Notes: generated from the sequence alone by a model not told the origin. A stretch of DNA of 64,000 nt from Chamaesiphon minutus PCC 6605 (GCF_000317145.1 NC_019697.1:4724886-4788885), one strand, 5' to 3'; numbered from the stretch's first letter, positions 46,263-56,357 are shown. Made by a program: numbers and translations.

Positions 46263-46588
46263 TCCGAGACGGTAGAAATGAAGCTACTATTTCTTGCCAA
46301 CTCTCCTAACTCCCAACTTCCAACTCTCAACTCCCCGCCAAAACAGTAAATAGATTTACGTCGTAGACTACTAGTTGGGTTGTCTCAGCCAGATTAGATC
46401 TGTGTAGCTAACATCTTTGTAACTTAATCTAGCTTCAACAATTTTCTCTCATACTGATATTTATGGTGGGGGCAGTTGATGAATTGCCTCGACCCTAAAT
46501 ATCGAGAGCGACAAAAAATAGCGATTGCCGAATTGTTCGATCGCAATTTATATCCTTAGCCTTTATCAATAACCATTCACTCAATTAC
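46263..46588. other. Gap with R5 copy 3 and an R2-like core
   Basis: R5 copy 3 is at 46331-46373 (CTCCCCGCCAAAACAGTAAA, then ACGTCGTAGACTACTAG). GGTGGGGGCAGTTGATGAAT at 46464-46485 resembles the R2 core. No gene and no preQ1-type riboswitch fold was recognised before queF. Confidence 0.6.
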
Positions 46589-46996
46589 ATGACTCAGGCT
46601 CATCCAGAAGCAGCTACGACCCCCAGCGAAATGAAATATGGGGAACGCGAAATTATTAATGGCGAACTGATTACGTTTCCCAATCCCCGGATGGGTAGAC
46701 GTTACAACGTCGATATCAGCTTGCCAGAGTTTACTTGTAAATGTCCCTTTTCTGGTTACCCCGATTTTGCGACGATCGGGATTATTTACGTTCCAGACCA
46801 AAAAGTCGTCGAACTCAAGGCATTGAAACTATATATCAACAGCTACCGCGATCGATATATTTCTCATGAAGAGGCTGCAAATCAAATATTAGATGATTTT
46901 GTCAGCATAGCTGACCCGCACCAGATTACGGTTAGAGCTGATTTTTCGCCACGCGGTAACGTTCATATGATTGTCGAAGTCAAGCATGAGAAATAA
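46589..46996 (+). CDS. queF: NADPH-dependent 7-cyano-7-deazaguanine reductase
   Basis: The 135-residue protein is of the short QueF type. The catalytic Cys is in EFTCKCPFSGYPDFATI (Cys52 within C-P-F-S-G-Y-P-D), and the NADPH-binding motif VVELKALKLYINSYRDR follows near 76-92. It reduces preQ0 to preQ1 for queuosine in tRNA. No other queuosine gene is in the window. Confidence 0.95.
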   Translation: MTQAHPEAATTPSEMKYGEREIINGELITFPNPRMGRRYNVDISLPEFTCKCPFSGYPDFATIGIIYVPDQKVVELKALKLYINSYRDRYISHEEAANQILDDFVSIADPHQITVRADFSPRGNVHMIVEVKHEK

Positions 46997-47049
46997 GGAC
47001 TAGATACTAGGATTGGCGTTAGCAGCTTTAGATATTATTTAATTTCTTT

Positions 47050-47084
47050 AAAAAAGATGGTGAGCATTGCCCACCATCTTTTTT
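47050..47084. terminator. Bidirectional terminator of queF and lipoprotein gene
   Basis: AAAAAAGATGGTG and CACCATCTTTTTT pair, with GC/GC inside an ATT loop; runs of A and T on either side serve both strands. The two flanking genes are convergent. Confidence 0.88.
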
Positions 47085-47134
47085 AGGTAGTTATAAATTA
47101 TTGCTACTGCTGAAAATTTGTCTACTTATCGTTA

Positions 47135-47611
47135 CTAATCGATACTAACCAATGAAACCGATTTTTTATCTGGTTCCTGACAATATTGATTCAATCCCGT
47201 GACTAAATCTAGTTCGGGACTAACACTGCTGGCATACTTTTTCAGCCCTTCATTAACCTTAGTTGATTTTCTTTCTTTAATACTGACAATCAGTTGTTTG
47301 GTAACATCAGTCGTCCCTTTATACATGGCCAAAAACTGATTTTTGTATGTATTAAGTTTTTCGTCACTAACATTTACTGCTTCGAGATCATTGGCTGCTT
47401 TATCAAATATTTCGACTAGTTTTTCGATCGTTTGAATATCGCCCTTGGTGCCAGAATTGCTAATTGCTTTGGTACTGACCACTGTCTGATTGACTACCTC
47501 AATGGTGTTCGCACATTGAGTTATCTTGCTACTGGTACAACTCACTGTCAAAAAACTAGCCGCGATCGCTGTGGCAAGGGTTGCCACCTGTTGTACTTTA
47601 AAAGATTTCAT
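47135..47611 (-). CDS. Small lipoprotein of unknown function
   Basis: The 158-residue protein has a signal peptide with lipobox LTVSC at 21-25. The mature part is helical and charged, with no known domain (TIEVVNQTVVSTKAISNSG and LVEIFDKAANDLEAVNVSDE). It is likely anchored in the plasma or outer membrane by its acylated Cys25. Similar small Cys-lipidated helical proteins occur widely in cyanobacteria without known function. Confidence 0.78.
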   Translation of the reverse strand: MKSFKVQQVATLATAIAASFLTVSCTSSKITQCANTIEVVNQTVVSTKAISNSGTKGDIQTIEKLVEIFDKAANDLEAVNVSDEKLNTYKNQFLAMYKGTTDVTKQLIVSIKERKSTKVNEGLKKYASSVSPELDLVTGLNQYCQEPDKKSVSLVSID

Positions 47612-47716
47612 TTACCCTACCTCTCATCACACAACACATCTTAGCTTATTTAGTCAAGCTGTTAACGACGATCGCCAGATAAATATCCGAGCTTGAAAAC
47701 TCCAATCGCGATCGAC

Positions 47717-48490
47717 CTAAAATTGGTCTTTACGACCGCGAATTCGGGCGAAAGTCTCGATCGGATCGCGACTGGCGACACTGGCTTGGAGGGCGGTTGT
47801 ATCCCAGCGGAGGAAGGGATTGGTGCGTTTCTCAACACCGATATAAGTGGGGACGGTGGGAATTAATTTTTGACGTGCGGTGGTGACATCTACCAATCGC
47901 TGTTGGAGTTCTTGATTGTCAGGATCGACGGTTACGGCAAATTTCAGATTGCTTAAGGTATACTCATGAGCGCACCAGATTCGGGTATTGTCGGGCAACT
48001 GGCGCAGTTTGGAGATGGAACTCACCATTTGTGCGGGAGTACCTTCAAATAAGCGTCCGCACCCCCCAGCAAAAATCGTATCGCCACAGAAAAGTTCGCC
48101 TGCTTCGTCGCTGTCTACAGGTGGGAAATAATAAGCAATGTGGGCGCGAGTATGTCCGGGGATAAAGAAAACTTCACCCGCTCGATCTCCGAATTCCACG
48201 CGATCGCCATCGGCTAGGTATACTTGTTGTCCGGGGATGCGTCCCCGATCTTCGGCACCGCCATAAACGCGAACGTCGGGAAATGCAGCGATTAAGTCTT
48301 TATTGCCACCGACATGATCGCCATGATGGTGAGTGTTAAAGATGGCGACGAGCTGCACTTGATGATGGGCGACTTCGGCAAGTACTGGTGCTGCTTCTGC
48401 CGGATCGACAACTGCGGCAATCTGGCGATTTCGATCGAGCATCAGAAAGATATAGTTGTCTGATAGAACGGGAATGCGAATGATGTCCAT
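47717..48490 (-). CDS. gloB: Hydroxyacylglutathione hydrolase (glyoxalase II)
   Basis: From the ATG at 48490 ([17 protein letters not shown]) the protein is 257 residues, the usual size; the frame extends upstream in-frame to 48598 but that part is not family sequence. The zinc motif [10 protein letters not shown] is at 53-62, and [31 protein letters not shown] and [13 protein letters not shown] follow. It splits S-D-lactoylglutathione to D-lactate in methylglyoxal detoxification. Confidence 0.95.
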   Translation of the reverse strand: MDIIRIPVLSDNYIFLMLDRNRQIAAVVDPAEAAPVLAEVAHHQVQLVAIFNTHHHGDHVGGNKDLIAAFPDVRVYGGAEDRGRIPGQQVYLADGDRVEFGDRAGEVFFIPGHTRAHIAYYFPPVDSDEAGELFCGDTIFAGGCGRLFEGTPAQMVSSISKLRQLPDNTRIWCAHEYTLSNLKFAVTVDPDNQELQQRLVDVTTARQKLIPTVPTYIGVEKRTNPFLRWDTTALQASVASRDPIETFARIRGRKDQF

Positions 48491-48649
48491 AGTATCGAGA
48501 TTTTTGTTAGCTGATGTTCTTAACTTAACAAAATCTGTAGACTCAGATCTTTTAATAACGCGTAGATCTGAATTACCCTCATAACCTAGGGTATCCACAA
48601 GGGGCAGCCCCTACAGCCTCTTGACTATTTACTATCCCCTATTCCCTGT

Positions 48650-50554
48650 CTAATTCCCCAAGATACTATCGCTATCTGTCTCACTCTGAGTGGGAGTCGG
48701 TTGAGGATTGAGTTGCTGCTCCCATTGTTGGACGTAGCTTTGAGCCGAACCGTAGGCAGATGTGCTCTCAGGAATGACTTTGGCGATCGCGATCGCGCGG
48801 CGGAGGTCGCTACTGGCGGTACTTTGGGCTACTTCTAACATTTGAGCACCCCAGTTATCCATCAAGAGTCGGGCTTGGGAGCGCAATTGCGAACTCTTAG
48901 GTACTCTCGCCGCAGCTTGAATGGCACCCAGCAAGGCTTCGGGCGTACCGTTACCAGCCAATCTTTGCGCTGAAGCTAAATTGTTGGCGGCTTGGAGTTG
49001 GGCTTGCCAATCGTTTACGCGTTCTTGAGTTTGAGCGTACATGGCTCTGCCCCTGCGGACTCTTTGTGCCATGGCGACAGCAGCACTCAGATCGCCGCTA
49101 GTTGCCAAACTTTCGGCTTGAGTGAGGATCGGGCCATCTTCGGCGCGTTGTAGCTCGGCTGTCCATTGTTGAACTTTTTGCTGGGCTTGAGGGTAGAGGG
49201 CGCGTCCGGGGCGAATTTGGTTGAGTTGGGCGATCGCATTTTGGACTCCCACCGCCGTGCCATTGGCAGCAAGTTTATCTGCCGCAGTCATGTAAGGTGT
49301 ATCTTCGACTGTCTCAATTTGTTTGCGCCACTCACTAACGACTTGAGCGGCTTCTTTGCCGCGCGGATTGCTCGCTGGAATCCGCTGCACTTGAGTAATT
49401 GCCGTTTGAAGATCTTTGACAGTACCAGTCGTGGCTAGGTTGCGAGCGTGCTGGAGGGCGGCGAGATCCTGAATTTCGAGTTGCCAAGCAACCAGCGATT
49501 GCTGCGCTCGCTGGTACATCGAACTGTTCGCCCCAATGCCTTGGACTAGCGAAATCGCTGTTTCTAGTTCGGCGATGCTGGTATTTGTGGCATGAGAAAG
49601 AGCTTGCGATAGATTGATGAGATCCTGAAGTTCGGTTTTAATGGGGGAAACTTCAGGTGTTTGATTGGCGATTTCGAGTGCGCCTTGCCAGTCGTTGTTA
49701 TCGAGTTTGGCTCTAGCTAGCTTGAGCATTTGGCTGGCTGCTGTGCTAATTAAAGTTTTGGCTTCTGTCTGGGCGAAACTTTTGGGATCGACTTTCTTGG
49801 CGATTTCGATCGCTTTGAGTAGGGTTTTGACATCCTGAGTCTTGACTAATTGACGAGCTTCGTCCAACTTGGCACTGTCGGCTTTAGCAATTTGCACTAA
49901 GTCGGCTAATTCTTGATATTTAGTTGTCGCCCAGTAGCGATTATTTAAACGAGTTAATTTGATGGCTACTGAGTAGGCATTTACCCATTTTGAGCTATTT
50001 AATAATGCTCTAGTTTCTTTATCGAGTGCGACGCCTTTAGTCCAGGTTTCTTGCCATTGTTTCAGTCGTTTAGAAACAACTTTATATGCGGGGACATTTT
50101 GAGGGACTGTTTTGGCAGCATTTACAGCTTCATCATAATTACCCTCTTGATAGGTTGCTTCGGCCAACCGCAGAATTGACAAAGACCAACGTTGGACATT
50201 GCTATCGACATAACCGCGAGTCGGATCGTTGGCGGGGATATCTTTAACTAGATTTAGAGCCGACACCAAATCGGTTAATGTTTGTTTGCTAGCGGCTAAT
50301 TGTCCGCAATAAACGCGCAAAGATGCTGAAGACATCGGCACGAATATTTCGGGACAGTTAGGTACTGCTTTGGGATTTAGCAATAAGCCTAATGCCAAAT
50401 AGACTAAGCCACCCGAAATGCCGAGGGTCATAATCGCCCAGAACACCCAACTTCGGATAAACGATAGTCGCAACCAACCGGGCATCTGGTTCACTAATTG
50501 TTTAGTGGCTTGGTTTGCTTGTTCAAAATCAAAGCGGGAGTTTGGTTTGGCCAA
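48650..50554 (-). CDS. Membrane-anchored protein with about six AIxxAxxIP-type helical repeats
   Basis: The 634-residue protein has one membrane segment at about residues 33-55 and then a long helical repeat region. The recurring unit of about 45-50 residues ends with A-Q-x-x-V-x-x-W-x-x-Q-L, for example LQTAITQVQRIPASNPRGKE, VGVQNAIAQLNQIRPGRALY and LRRAIAIAKVIPESTSAYGS. Repeats look related to TPR but with a tryptophan-ended second helix. The tail is Pro/Gln/Thr-rich. The topology places the repeats on one side of the membrane. I recognise no named function; some annotations of such proteins as chromosome segregation ATPases are not supported by any ATPase motif here. Confidence 0.75.
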   Translation of the reverse strand: MAKPNSRFDFEQANQATKQLVNQMPGWLRLSFIRSWVFWAIMTLGISGGLVYLALGLLLNPKAVPNCPEIFVPMSSASLRVYCGQLAASKQTLTDLVSALNLVKDIPANDPTRGYVDSNVQRWSLSILRLAEATYQEGNYDEAVNAAKTVPQNVPAYKVVSKRLKQWQETWTKGVALDKETRALLNSSKWVNAYSVAIKLTRLNNRYWATTKYQELADLVQIAKADSAKLDEARQLVKTQDVKTLLKAIEIAKKVDPKSFAQTEAKTLISTAASQMLKLARAKLDNNDWQGALEIANQTPEVSPIKTELQDLINLSQALSHATNTSIAELETAISLVQGIGANSSMYQRAQQSLVAWQLEIQDLAALQHARNLATTGTVKDLQTAITQVQRIPASNPRGKEAAQVVSEWRKQIETVEDTPYMTAADKLAANGTAVGVQNAIAQLNQIRPGRALYPQAQQKVQQWTAELQRAEDGPILTQAESLATSGDLSAAVAMAQRVRRGRAMYAQTQERVNDWQAQLQAANNLASAQRLAGNGTPEALLGAIQAAARVPKSSQLRSQARLLMDNWGAQMLEVAQSTASSDLRRAIAIAKVIPESTSAYGSAQSYVQQWEQQLNPQPTPTQSETDSDSILGN

Positions 50555-50655
50555 AACTTAAAATTAAAGGGTAAAGAGTAAGTAATTGCCCGATCTAAAT
50601 GGGGCAGTTATAACCCGATCGAGCGTTCGATACATCAAATTATTGCACCAACATT

Positions 50656-51840
50656 TTAACTCACTTCGGTTTCGCTGAAGATCCGCTCGATCGCCTTAAC
50701 TAATCGCTCCAGTTGTGAATGTTGATGAGTTGCCATCAGCGATAGTCTAATCCGACTTGTCGGTACAGTCGGCGGTCGAATGGCTGGGGCAAAGATTCCG
50801 GCTTGGCGGAGTTTGTCGCCGATAACGATCGCGGTGTGGGAATCTGGTAGCTCGATACAAATAATCGGCGAGGCCGAGGGGATGAGCCTGACTTGGGGCA
50901 ACTTTGTCAATAGTTTGTTCAAATATGTCACATTTTGCCATAATTGGTGACGGAGTTGGGACCCAGTCGTAACGATTTCGATCGCGGCTAATGCCGCAGC
51001 CGTGTCGGCGGGAGAGAGTCCCGTAGTGTAGATCCAGCTCGCACAGCGGTTTTTGAGAAACTCGATCGTCTGGGTACTGGCAGCCACATAGCCACCCAAA
51101 CTCCCCAACGATTTACTCAATGTACCCATTTCGATTAGAGATCGATCGCCCAGCTCATAATGCTCGACGACACCCGCACCAGTCGCCCCAAAAACTCCCG
51201 TAGCATGAGCTTCGTCTACCAAAACCATCGCCCCATATTCGGTAGCCAAGTCCGTCAGCTCTGGCAGCGGACACAGGTCGCCATCCATGCTGAACACGGT
51301 ATCGGTGACAATCAGGCAGCGACGGTAGTTAGCACGATGCAACTGTAACTGGTGGCGCAGCGAATCTAGATCGCAGTGCTGGTAGTCGATCGTCATCGCA
51401 CCGCTCAGGAGCGAGCCATTTTTGAGACTAGAATGATTGAGTCGATCGCTCAAGATCAGGTCTTTTTTGCCCACTAGAGCCGCGATCGTCCCCAAATTAG
51501 CTAAATATCCAGAACTAAATACTAAGGCAGCTTCAGTGCCCTTTAACCTAGCGATCGCTAGCTCTAAATCTTGGTGGAGATGCTTGTGTCCGCTCGTCAA
51601 TCGCGAACCAGTGGCTCCCGTTCCAAATTGTTGCGTCGCCGCCATCGCCGCGCGGATCGTGCGCTCGTCGCCAGCTAAACCCAAATAATCATTGCTGCCA
51701 AAATTGAGTAAGACGCGTCCGTCGATCGTCACCTCAGTTCCAGGTAAACTATCGATCGATCGCACAGAGCGATACCAATTCGCCTGTTGAATCGTTTCTA
51801 ACGATCGATCGATCCAAGCATAAGGATTTAATTGATTCAA
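50656..51840 (-). CDS. bioF: 8-amino-7-oxononanoate synthase (BioF) family PLP enzyme
   Basis: Assigned from a TTG at 51840 ([20 protein letters not shown]), giving 394 residues. An ATG at 51909 is in frame but would overlap the start of psb28 on the other strand, and the extra 23 residues are not family sequence. Motifs: [12 protein letters not shown], the PLP Lys in [31 protein letters not shown] and HSSLKNG. It joins pimeloyl-CoA/ACP and alanine in biotin synthesis. Other members of the alpha-oxoamine synthase group are possible but the match is strong. Confidence 0.9.
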   Translation of the reverse strand: MNQLNPYAWIDRSLETIQQANWYRSVRSIDSLPGTEVTIDGRVLLNFGSNDYLGLAGDERTIRAAMAATQQFGTGATGSRLTSGHKHLHQDLELAIARLKGTEAALVFSSGYLANLGTIAALVGKKDLILSDRLNHSSLKNGSLLSGAMTIDYQHCDLDSLRHQLQLHRANYRRCLIVTDTVFSMDGDLCPLPELTDLATEYGAMVLVDEAHATGVFGATGAGVVEHYELGDRSLIEMGTLSKSLGSLGGYVAASTQTIEFLKNRCASWIYTTGLSPADTAAALAAIEIVTTGSQLRHQLWQNVTYLNKLLTKLPQVRLIPSASPIICIELPDSHTAIVIGDKLRQAGIFAPAIRPPTVPTSRIRLSLMATHQHSQLERLVKAIERIFSETEVS

Positions 51841-51894
51841 AATTAGAACTCTCGATCGATTAGTATATGAAAATAACCTTATCCAACTTAATTC

Positions 51895-52233
51895 ATGGCG
51901 GAAATCCAATTTTCTAGAGGAACCACCGAGCCTGTCGTTCCCGATGTTCGACTGACCAAATCTCGCACTGGCGAGCAGGGCAAAGCATCATTTTACTTCG
52001 AGAAACCTGCCATCCTCGGTAATGACGTTACCGAAGAAGTCACCGGGCTGTATATGATCGATGAAGAAGGCGAAATCGTGACGCGGGAAGTCAAAGCCAA
52101 ATTTGTTAATGGTAAACCCGAAGCATTGGAAGCCATTTATATCATGAATTCTACGGCAGAGTGGGATCGATTCATGCGCTTTATGGAACGCTACTCCGAA
52201 GCAAATGGTTTGGGCTTTACCAAGGCTGAATAG
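51895..52233 (+). CDS. psb28: Photosystem II assembly factor Psb28
   Basis: The 112-residue protein is a full-length match: [20 protein letters not shown] at the start, [15 protein letters not shown]-type middle (here [13 protein letters not shown]), the MYMIDEEGE-like ITYP loop ([15 protein letters not shown]) and [24 protein letters not shown] at the end. Psb28 binds PSII assembly intermediates containing CP47 and helps RC47/PSII repair. It is divergent from bioF across a 54-bp gap (as annotated). Confidence 0.96.
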   Translation: MAEIQFSRGTTEPVVPDVRLTKSRTGEQGKASFYFEKPAILGNDVTEEVTGLYMIDEEGEIVTREVKAKFVNGKPEALEAIYIMNSTAEWDRFMRFMERYSEANGLGFTKAE

Positions 52234-52397
52234 TTAGCATGAGTTGCTAGTTATGAGTTATTTGTAAAGTTAGGGAGTAGCGAGTAGCGAGCGGGAAAAA
52301 GCAGGTACTTTATAATAAATTTCTACCGTTTACCCTCTACCCCTCACACCCAATCACAACGATCGACTAGCAACTTACGTTAATTAGCTTAAAATTT

Positions 52398-52934
52398 ATG
52401 CTCGATCCTCTCAGTTCTGGCACAGTCGAAAAATCTGCACAGCCGCATCCAGATGCGAGCCAAATGTCAGTCAATTGCGCGGTAATCACTGTCAGCGATA
52501 CGCGCACGCCCAGCACAGATCGTAGCGGTGAATTAGTCCAACAATTGCTATTAGCGGCTGGCCATCAAATTGGCATGTATCGGATCGTTCCTGACGAGCC
52601 GAGGCGGATTCTTGCCGAGCTAGAGGCGGCAACGACAGCAGAGCCGACAATTAGCGCGATCGTCTTCAATGGTGGTACGGGCATTTCTCCCCGCGATACC
52701 ACCCACGAGGCAATTGCTAGCGTTCTCACCAAAACTTTACCAGGCTTTGGAGAAATCTTTCGCCTCCTCAGCTATCAAGAAATTGGGTCGCGAGCGATAG
52801 CCTCCCGCGCGATCGCAGGTACCTACAGACACCTGCTCGTTTTCTCGCTACCTGGGTCGCGCGGTGCAGTACAATTAGGCATAGAAAAATTGATTCTGCC
52901 CGAACTCGTCCATCTCATCACCCAATCGACATGA
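52398..52934 (+). CDS. MoaB/MogA family molybdenum cofactor protein
   Basis: The 178-residue protein has the MoCF-binding core: VNCAVITVSDTRTPSTDRSG, DEPRRILAELEAA, FNGGTGISPRDTTHEAI (the GGTG loop), FRLLSYQEIGSRAIASRAIAG and SLPGSRGAVQLGIEKLI. It adenylylates molybdopterin or supports that step. The first 25 residues are an extra N-terminal tail. Its last four bases overlap the start codon of the next gene (ATGA), which implies joint translation. Confidence 0.9.
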   Translation: MLDPLSSGTVEKSAQPHPDASQMSVNCAVITVSDTRTPSTDRSGELVQQLLLAAGHQIGMYRIVPDEPRRILAELEAATTAEPTISAIVFNGGTGISPRDTTHEAIASVLTKTLPGFGEIFRLLSYQEIGSRAIASRAIAGTYRHLLVFSLPGSRGAVQLGIEKLILPELVHLITQST

Positions 52935-53407
52935 CATCTACTGATAAGGTCGAGACAAAACCCGATAAAAATGTAAAGAAAAAAAGTACGTCGTATTGGC
53001 TCTCGATCGGGATTATTGGTTTACTCGTTGGTGGCACTATTGCCGCCAAGCACGTCTTTCTCGTCGATGAAGATATCGAAATTACCACTAAGTTTAGCGG
53101 TAAAAGTTGGCAAATAAGTTCCCAATCGATCCGGAAATCGCTCGTCGATCTCGATCGATTCACGCATCATTATCTCGATCCAGTCAGCGCGCAGATCGGC
53201 CAACAATCGCAACAATTGCTCGCCCAGGCTGGTGATGCTCTCTCCGAGCGCAAAGATTGGTGCATTCCCAAGCTTCAATTCTCCAGTACTTCAGCTACTA
53301 TCAAAGACATAAATTCAACTCAATTAAAGAAAGATCGAGTTGCTAACCAGCCTAATTTAGAGCGATCGAGTCAAGACTGGTGTATTACTACAGGTACTAA
53401 AAAATAA
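52931..53407 (+). CDS. Single-span membrane protein of unknown function
   Basis: The 158-residue protein has a charged N-terminus (KVETKPDKNVKKKS), one membrane segment at about 23-42 (WLSIGIIGLLVGGTIAAKHV) and a soluble outside part with two Cys in matching contexts (KDWCIPKLQF and QDWCITTG). The paired DWC-I motifs suggest an internal disulfide or repeat. I do not recognise the family. It starts on the ATGA overlap with the MoaB-type gene. Confidence 0.65.
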   Translation: MTSTDKVETKPDKNVKKKSTSYWLSIGIIGLLVGGTIAAKHVFLVDEDIEITTKFSGKSWQISSQSIRKSLVDLDRFTHHYLDPVSAQIGQQSQQLLAQAGDALSERKDWCIPKLQFSSTSATIKDINSTQLKKDRVANQPNLERSSQDWCITTGTKK

Positions 53408-53501
53408 GCCAGCAACTTGGCTTGCTAAATTCAAGGCGATCGGCAGATGAGAAGATCCTCCACATCTGTAAAATAGTGAAGTTGCTAGATGATGTGAATA
53501 C

Positions 53502-54935
53502 ATGAGTGCGAACGCGATTAAGTTTGGGACGGATGGTTGGCGGGGCGTAATTGGTGCAGAGTTTACATTCGAGCGATTGCTGATGGTTGCCCCGATTGCC
53601 GCAGCCGTGTTGGCAGATGCCTATACAGCCAAGACGGGCAATCGCACGATTATCGTCGGTTTCGATCGCAGATTCATGGCCGAAACCTTTGCCAAGCGGA
53701 TGGCTGTTACTCTACAGCAGGATGGATTTGATGTAATTTTGAGCGATACTTATGCGCCGACTCCTGCATTTAGTTGGGCGGCATACAGTCTCAATGCACT
53801 TGGCGCATTAGTCATCACCGCTAGCCACAACCCTGGTGACTATTTAGGTTTAAAAGTTAAAGGTAATTTTGGCGGTTCGGTACCGCCAGAAATGACGCAA
53901 CAGATCGAAGCAAGATTGGGCGAGACTTTACCGCCAATGGCACCGGGAACGCTGACAACCTTCGATCCGTGGACGAGTTATTGTCAGGAATTGCGTGGGA
54001 AAGTCGATTTAGCCAGCATTCAACAAGCGATTGCCGCACGTAAGTTGACAGTATTTGCTGACGCCATGCACGGTGCAGCAAGTACCGGACTAGAACGGCT
54101 CTTAGGCACGCCCATTATCGAACTCAATAGTAATGCCGATCCGTTATTCGATGGTGGTGCGCCGGAGCCATTACCGAAGTATCTGTCGCAATTAATGCGA
54201 ACGATCCGCAGCCACAAGGATGAGTCAGGAGTAAGAGTCGGTTTAGTTTTCGATGGCGACTGCGATCGAATTGCAGCAGTAGATGGTTCGGGTGAATTTT
54301 TTAGCTCGCAAATCTTGATTCCTATTTTGACAGAGCATTTAGTCAAACGGCGGGGATTTACAGGCGAAATTATCAAGACGGTGAGCACGTCCAATCTCGT
54401 CCCCAGAATGGCAAAGTTATATAATTTACCAATTTATGAAACACCAATCGGTTACAAATATATCGCCGATCGGATGTTAGATACGTCAGTCCTAATTGGG
54501 GGCGAAGAATCGGGTGGTATCGGTTATGGCAATCATATTCCCGAACGCGATGCGCTACTCTCCGCTTTATATCTACTTGAAGCAATCGCTCAATCAAATC
54601 TAGCTCTAAGCGATTTGTACGGTCAACTCCAAACTCAAACTGACTATCATTTTAAATACGATCGCGTCGATATCCATCTCAAAAATATGGATGAAAGACT
54701 ACGACTAATGGCGCAGTTAGAAAACCAGCCATTTACTAAAATTGCTAACATAGAAGTACGGGATCGCAATCTTGCTGATGGGTACAAATTTAATTTAGTC
54801 GATGATAGTTGGCTATTAATTAGATTTAGTGGAACCGAACCAGTACTCAGACTCTATTGTGAAGCACAAACACTCGATCGAGTACATCAAACGCTTGCCT
54901 GGGCACAAGATTGGGCAAAATCGATCGACACTTAG
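53502..54935 (+). CDS. Phosphoglucomutase/phosphomannomutase family protein
   Basis: The 477-residue protein has the four mutase motifs: phospho-Ser in VITASHNPGDYLG (near 107), metal loop DGDCDRIA (near 250), sugar loop GGEESGGIGYG (near 330) and phosphate loop RFSGTEPVLR (near 448). The N-terminus KFGTDGWRG is typical. It converts hexose-1-phosphate and hexose-6-phosphate; which sugar is preferred cannot be read here. There is no close operon partner. Confidence 0.93.
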   Translation: MSANAIKFGTDGWRGVIGAEFTFERLLMVAPIAAAVLADAYTAKTGNRTIIVGFDRRFMAETFAKRMAVTLQQDGFDVILSDTYAPTPAFSWAAYSLNALGALVITASHNPGDYLGLKVKGNFGGSVPPEMTQQIEARLGETLPPMAPGTLTTFDPWTSYCQELRGKVDLASIQQAIAARKLTVFADAMHGAASTGLERLLGTPIIELNSNADPLFDGGAPEPLPKYLSQLMRTIRSHKDESGVRVGLVFDGDCDRIAAVDGSGEFFSSQILIPILTEHLVKRRGFTGEIIKTVSTSNLVPRMAKLYNLPIYETPIGYKYIADRMLDTSVLIGGEESGGIGYGNHIPERDALLSALYLLEAIAQSNLALSDLYGQLQTQTDYHFKYDRVDIHLKNMDERLRLMAQLENQPFTKIANIEVRDRNLADGYKFNLVDDSWLLIRFSGTEPVLRLYCEAQTLDRVHQTLAWAQDWAKSIDT

Positions 54936-55025
54936 TAGGGATTTTGTCTGCGCAATCTCTATATTGAAGTATCGATCTGTTACTCGAACAATTAGCTAGT
55001 GAATAATTTTTACTAATAGTTAATC

Positions 55026-55424
55026 ATGAAAACTTCGATCTACTTAACGGCGATTGCTACGACAGTTATTACTTGCTTGGGAATGGGATCTGCTAGGGCA
55101 CAAGGTGTCTTTGTCCAACCTTTTCCTTCAACTGGTTACTCTTCGACGACGATTTTTGTACCATCCAATGTACCCGATCGCGGTTACACTAGCAGCCCCA
55201 GCGAGTACGGAGCGGTAGACCCCAATCTTTACCAAAATAATCGTACTTTTGGTTCGACAACGACAATCTACGACTATAGTCCTAACTACGGTAGCAAGGT
55301 GACTTACGGCAGCAGCTACCGCAATTATCGCAAACCCGCCCAGGTGACCTGTAGCACGTCGATAATCGGCAGTCCGATTCCCAGTCCGATTGCTTTGGGC
55401 GCGAATGGTCAACCTTGTCGTTAG
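55026..55424 (+). CDS. Small secreted Tyr/Ser/Gly-rich protein
   Basis: The 132-residue protein has a signal peptide (YLTAIATTVITCLGMGSARA, cut before QG). The mature part is rich in Tyr, Ser, Pro and Asn with short repetitive patches (PFPSTGYSSTT, TTTIYDYSPNYGSK, GSSYRNYRKP) and two Cys near the end. No domain seen. It may be a surface or matrix protein. Confidence 0.7.
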   Translation: MKTSIYLTAIATTVITCLGMGSARAQGVFVQPFPSTGYSSTTIFVPSNVPDRGYTSSPSEYGAVDPNLYQNNRTFGSTTTIYDYSPNYGSKVTYGSSYRNYRKPAQVTCSTSIIGSPIPSPIALGANGQPCR

Positions 55425-55443
55425 AGAAACTAAAGTTAATACC

Positions 55444-55495
55444 GAGTCCGTGAAGGCGGACTTTGCACCACCAGCAGCGGTTTCTACCCGCTGAG
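55444..55495. repeat. Repeat R1, copy 3 (right half)
   Basis: AGTCCGTGAAGGCGGACTTT, then GCACCACCAGCAGCGGTTTC and ACCCGCTGAGG, match the right part of the cydA-cydB repeat. It lies between convergent genes. Confidence 0.65.
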
Positions 55496-55504
55496 GTTGG
55501 AATG

Positions 55505-56236
55505 CTAATCCTCCTGGGGACATTCTTCCCAGAGATTAGTATTTTGACGTAAGCTACTCCAATTACCTCCCCCTAAAATCAGATGATCCAATAGGGGAAT
55601 ACCCAATAATTTTGCACCAGCTAGCAACTGACGCGTGAGTTCGATATCGGCGTGGCTGGCGTGGGTGCTACCGGAGGGATGATTGTGCGCGACAATGGTT
55701 TTGGTAGCACCTTGCTTGAGAATTGCGGTAAAAATTTCCTTGGGTGGAGCTAGTGTCTCTGTCGCCGTGCCAATGGTAATTAACTGCGTCCCCAGCAACC
55801 GATTTTTGGTATCTAATAATAATATGGCAAATCGCTCTTGAGTAGACCACATTAACTCTTGACTGAGCGCGGCAGCCGCAGTATCGGGACTTTCGATAAT
55901 TGCTCGATCTGGCGGACGTAACGAACAAGCGCGTTGTCCTAATTCTACTGCGGCCAGAATTGCCGTGGCTTTAGCTGGCCCCACTCCTGGAATCTCCATC
56001 AATTCCTGGGGATGCAAATCGCGCAATCTTTCTAACGGATCTCGCTGATGTTGCCCTAAGTGATTGAGAATATATTCACCTAATCCGATCGCCGATAGTT
56101 TACCAGGCCCTTGTCCCGTCCCCAATAAAATCGCGATTAACTCCGCATTTTTCAGGTGTTTGACGCCGTGGGCGAGCAAGCGTTCGCGAGGACGTTCGGT
56201 ACTGGGGATATCGATGATACGAAGGCTGTAAGTCAT
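55505..56236 (-). CDS. radC: RadC/JAB-domain protein
   Basis: The 243-residue protein has the N-terminal UPF0758 helix-hairpin-helix ([23 protein letters not shown]) and the C-terminal MPN/JAB metal site ([21 protein letters not shown], in which HNHPSG then Asp hold the metal). The historic repair role is doubted; members are predicted metalloproteases or nucleases. It ends next to the secreted Tyr/Ser-rich gene (convergent). Confidence 0.93.
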   Translation of the reverse strand: MTYSLRIIDIPSTERPRERLLAHGVKHLKNAELIAILLGTGQGPGKLSAIGLGEYILNHLGQHQRDPLERLRDLHPQELMEIPGVGPAKATAILAAVELGQRACSLRPPDRAIIESPDTAAAALSQELMWSTQERFAILLLDTKNRLLGTQLITIGTATETLAPPKEIFTAILKQGATKTIVAHNHPSGSTHASHADIELTRQLLAGAKLLGIPLLDHLILGGGNWSSLRQNTNLWEECPQED

Positions 56237-56357
56237 GCCACGAAAGCGTAGTCGGTACGTAATTTAGAATTACTCGTCACTTTACGACGATTTGCTAGGC
56301 GATCGAATCGATATAATGGCCGATCTATTCTCTATCGAGCTGAAAATAATCTACCGT

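Noticed and set aside
46263-46588. Possible preQ1 riboswitch before queF
   Set aside because: I found no H-type pseudoknot pattern with the usual A-rich tail just before the start codon; the gap holds repeats instead.
48650-50554. Annotation as a chromosome segregation ATPase
   Set aside because: No Walker A or B motif is present; the sequence is a helical repeat protein with one membrane span.
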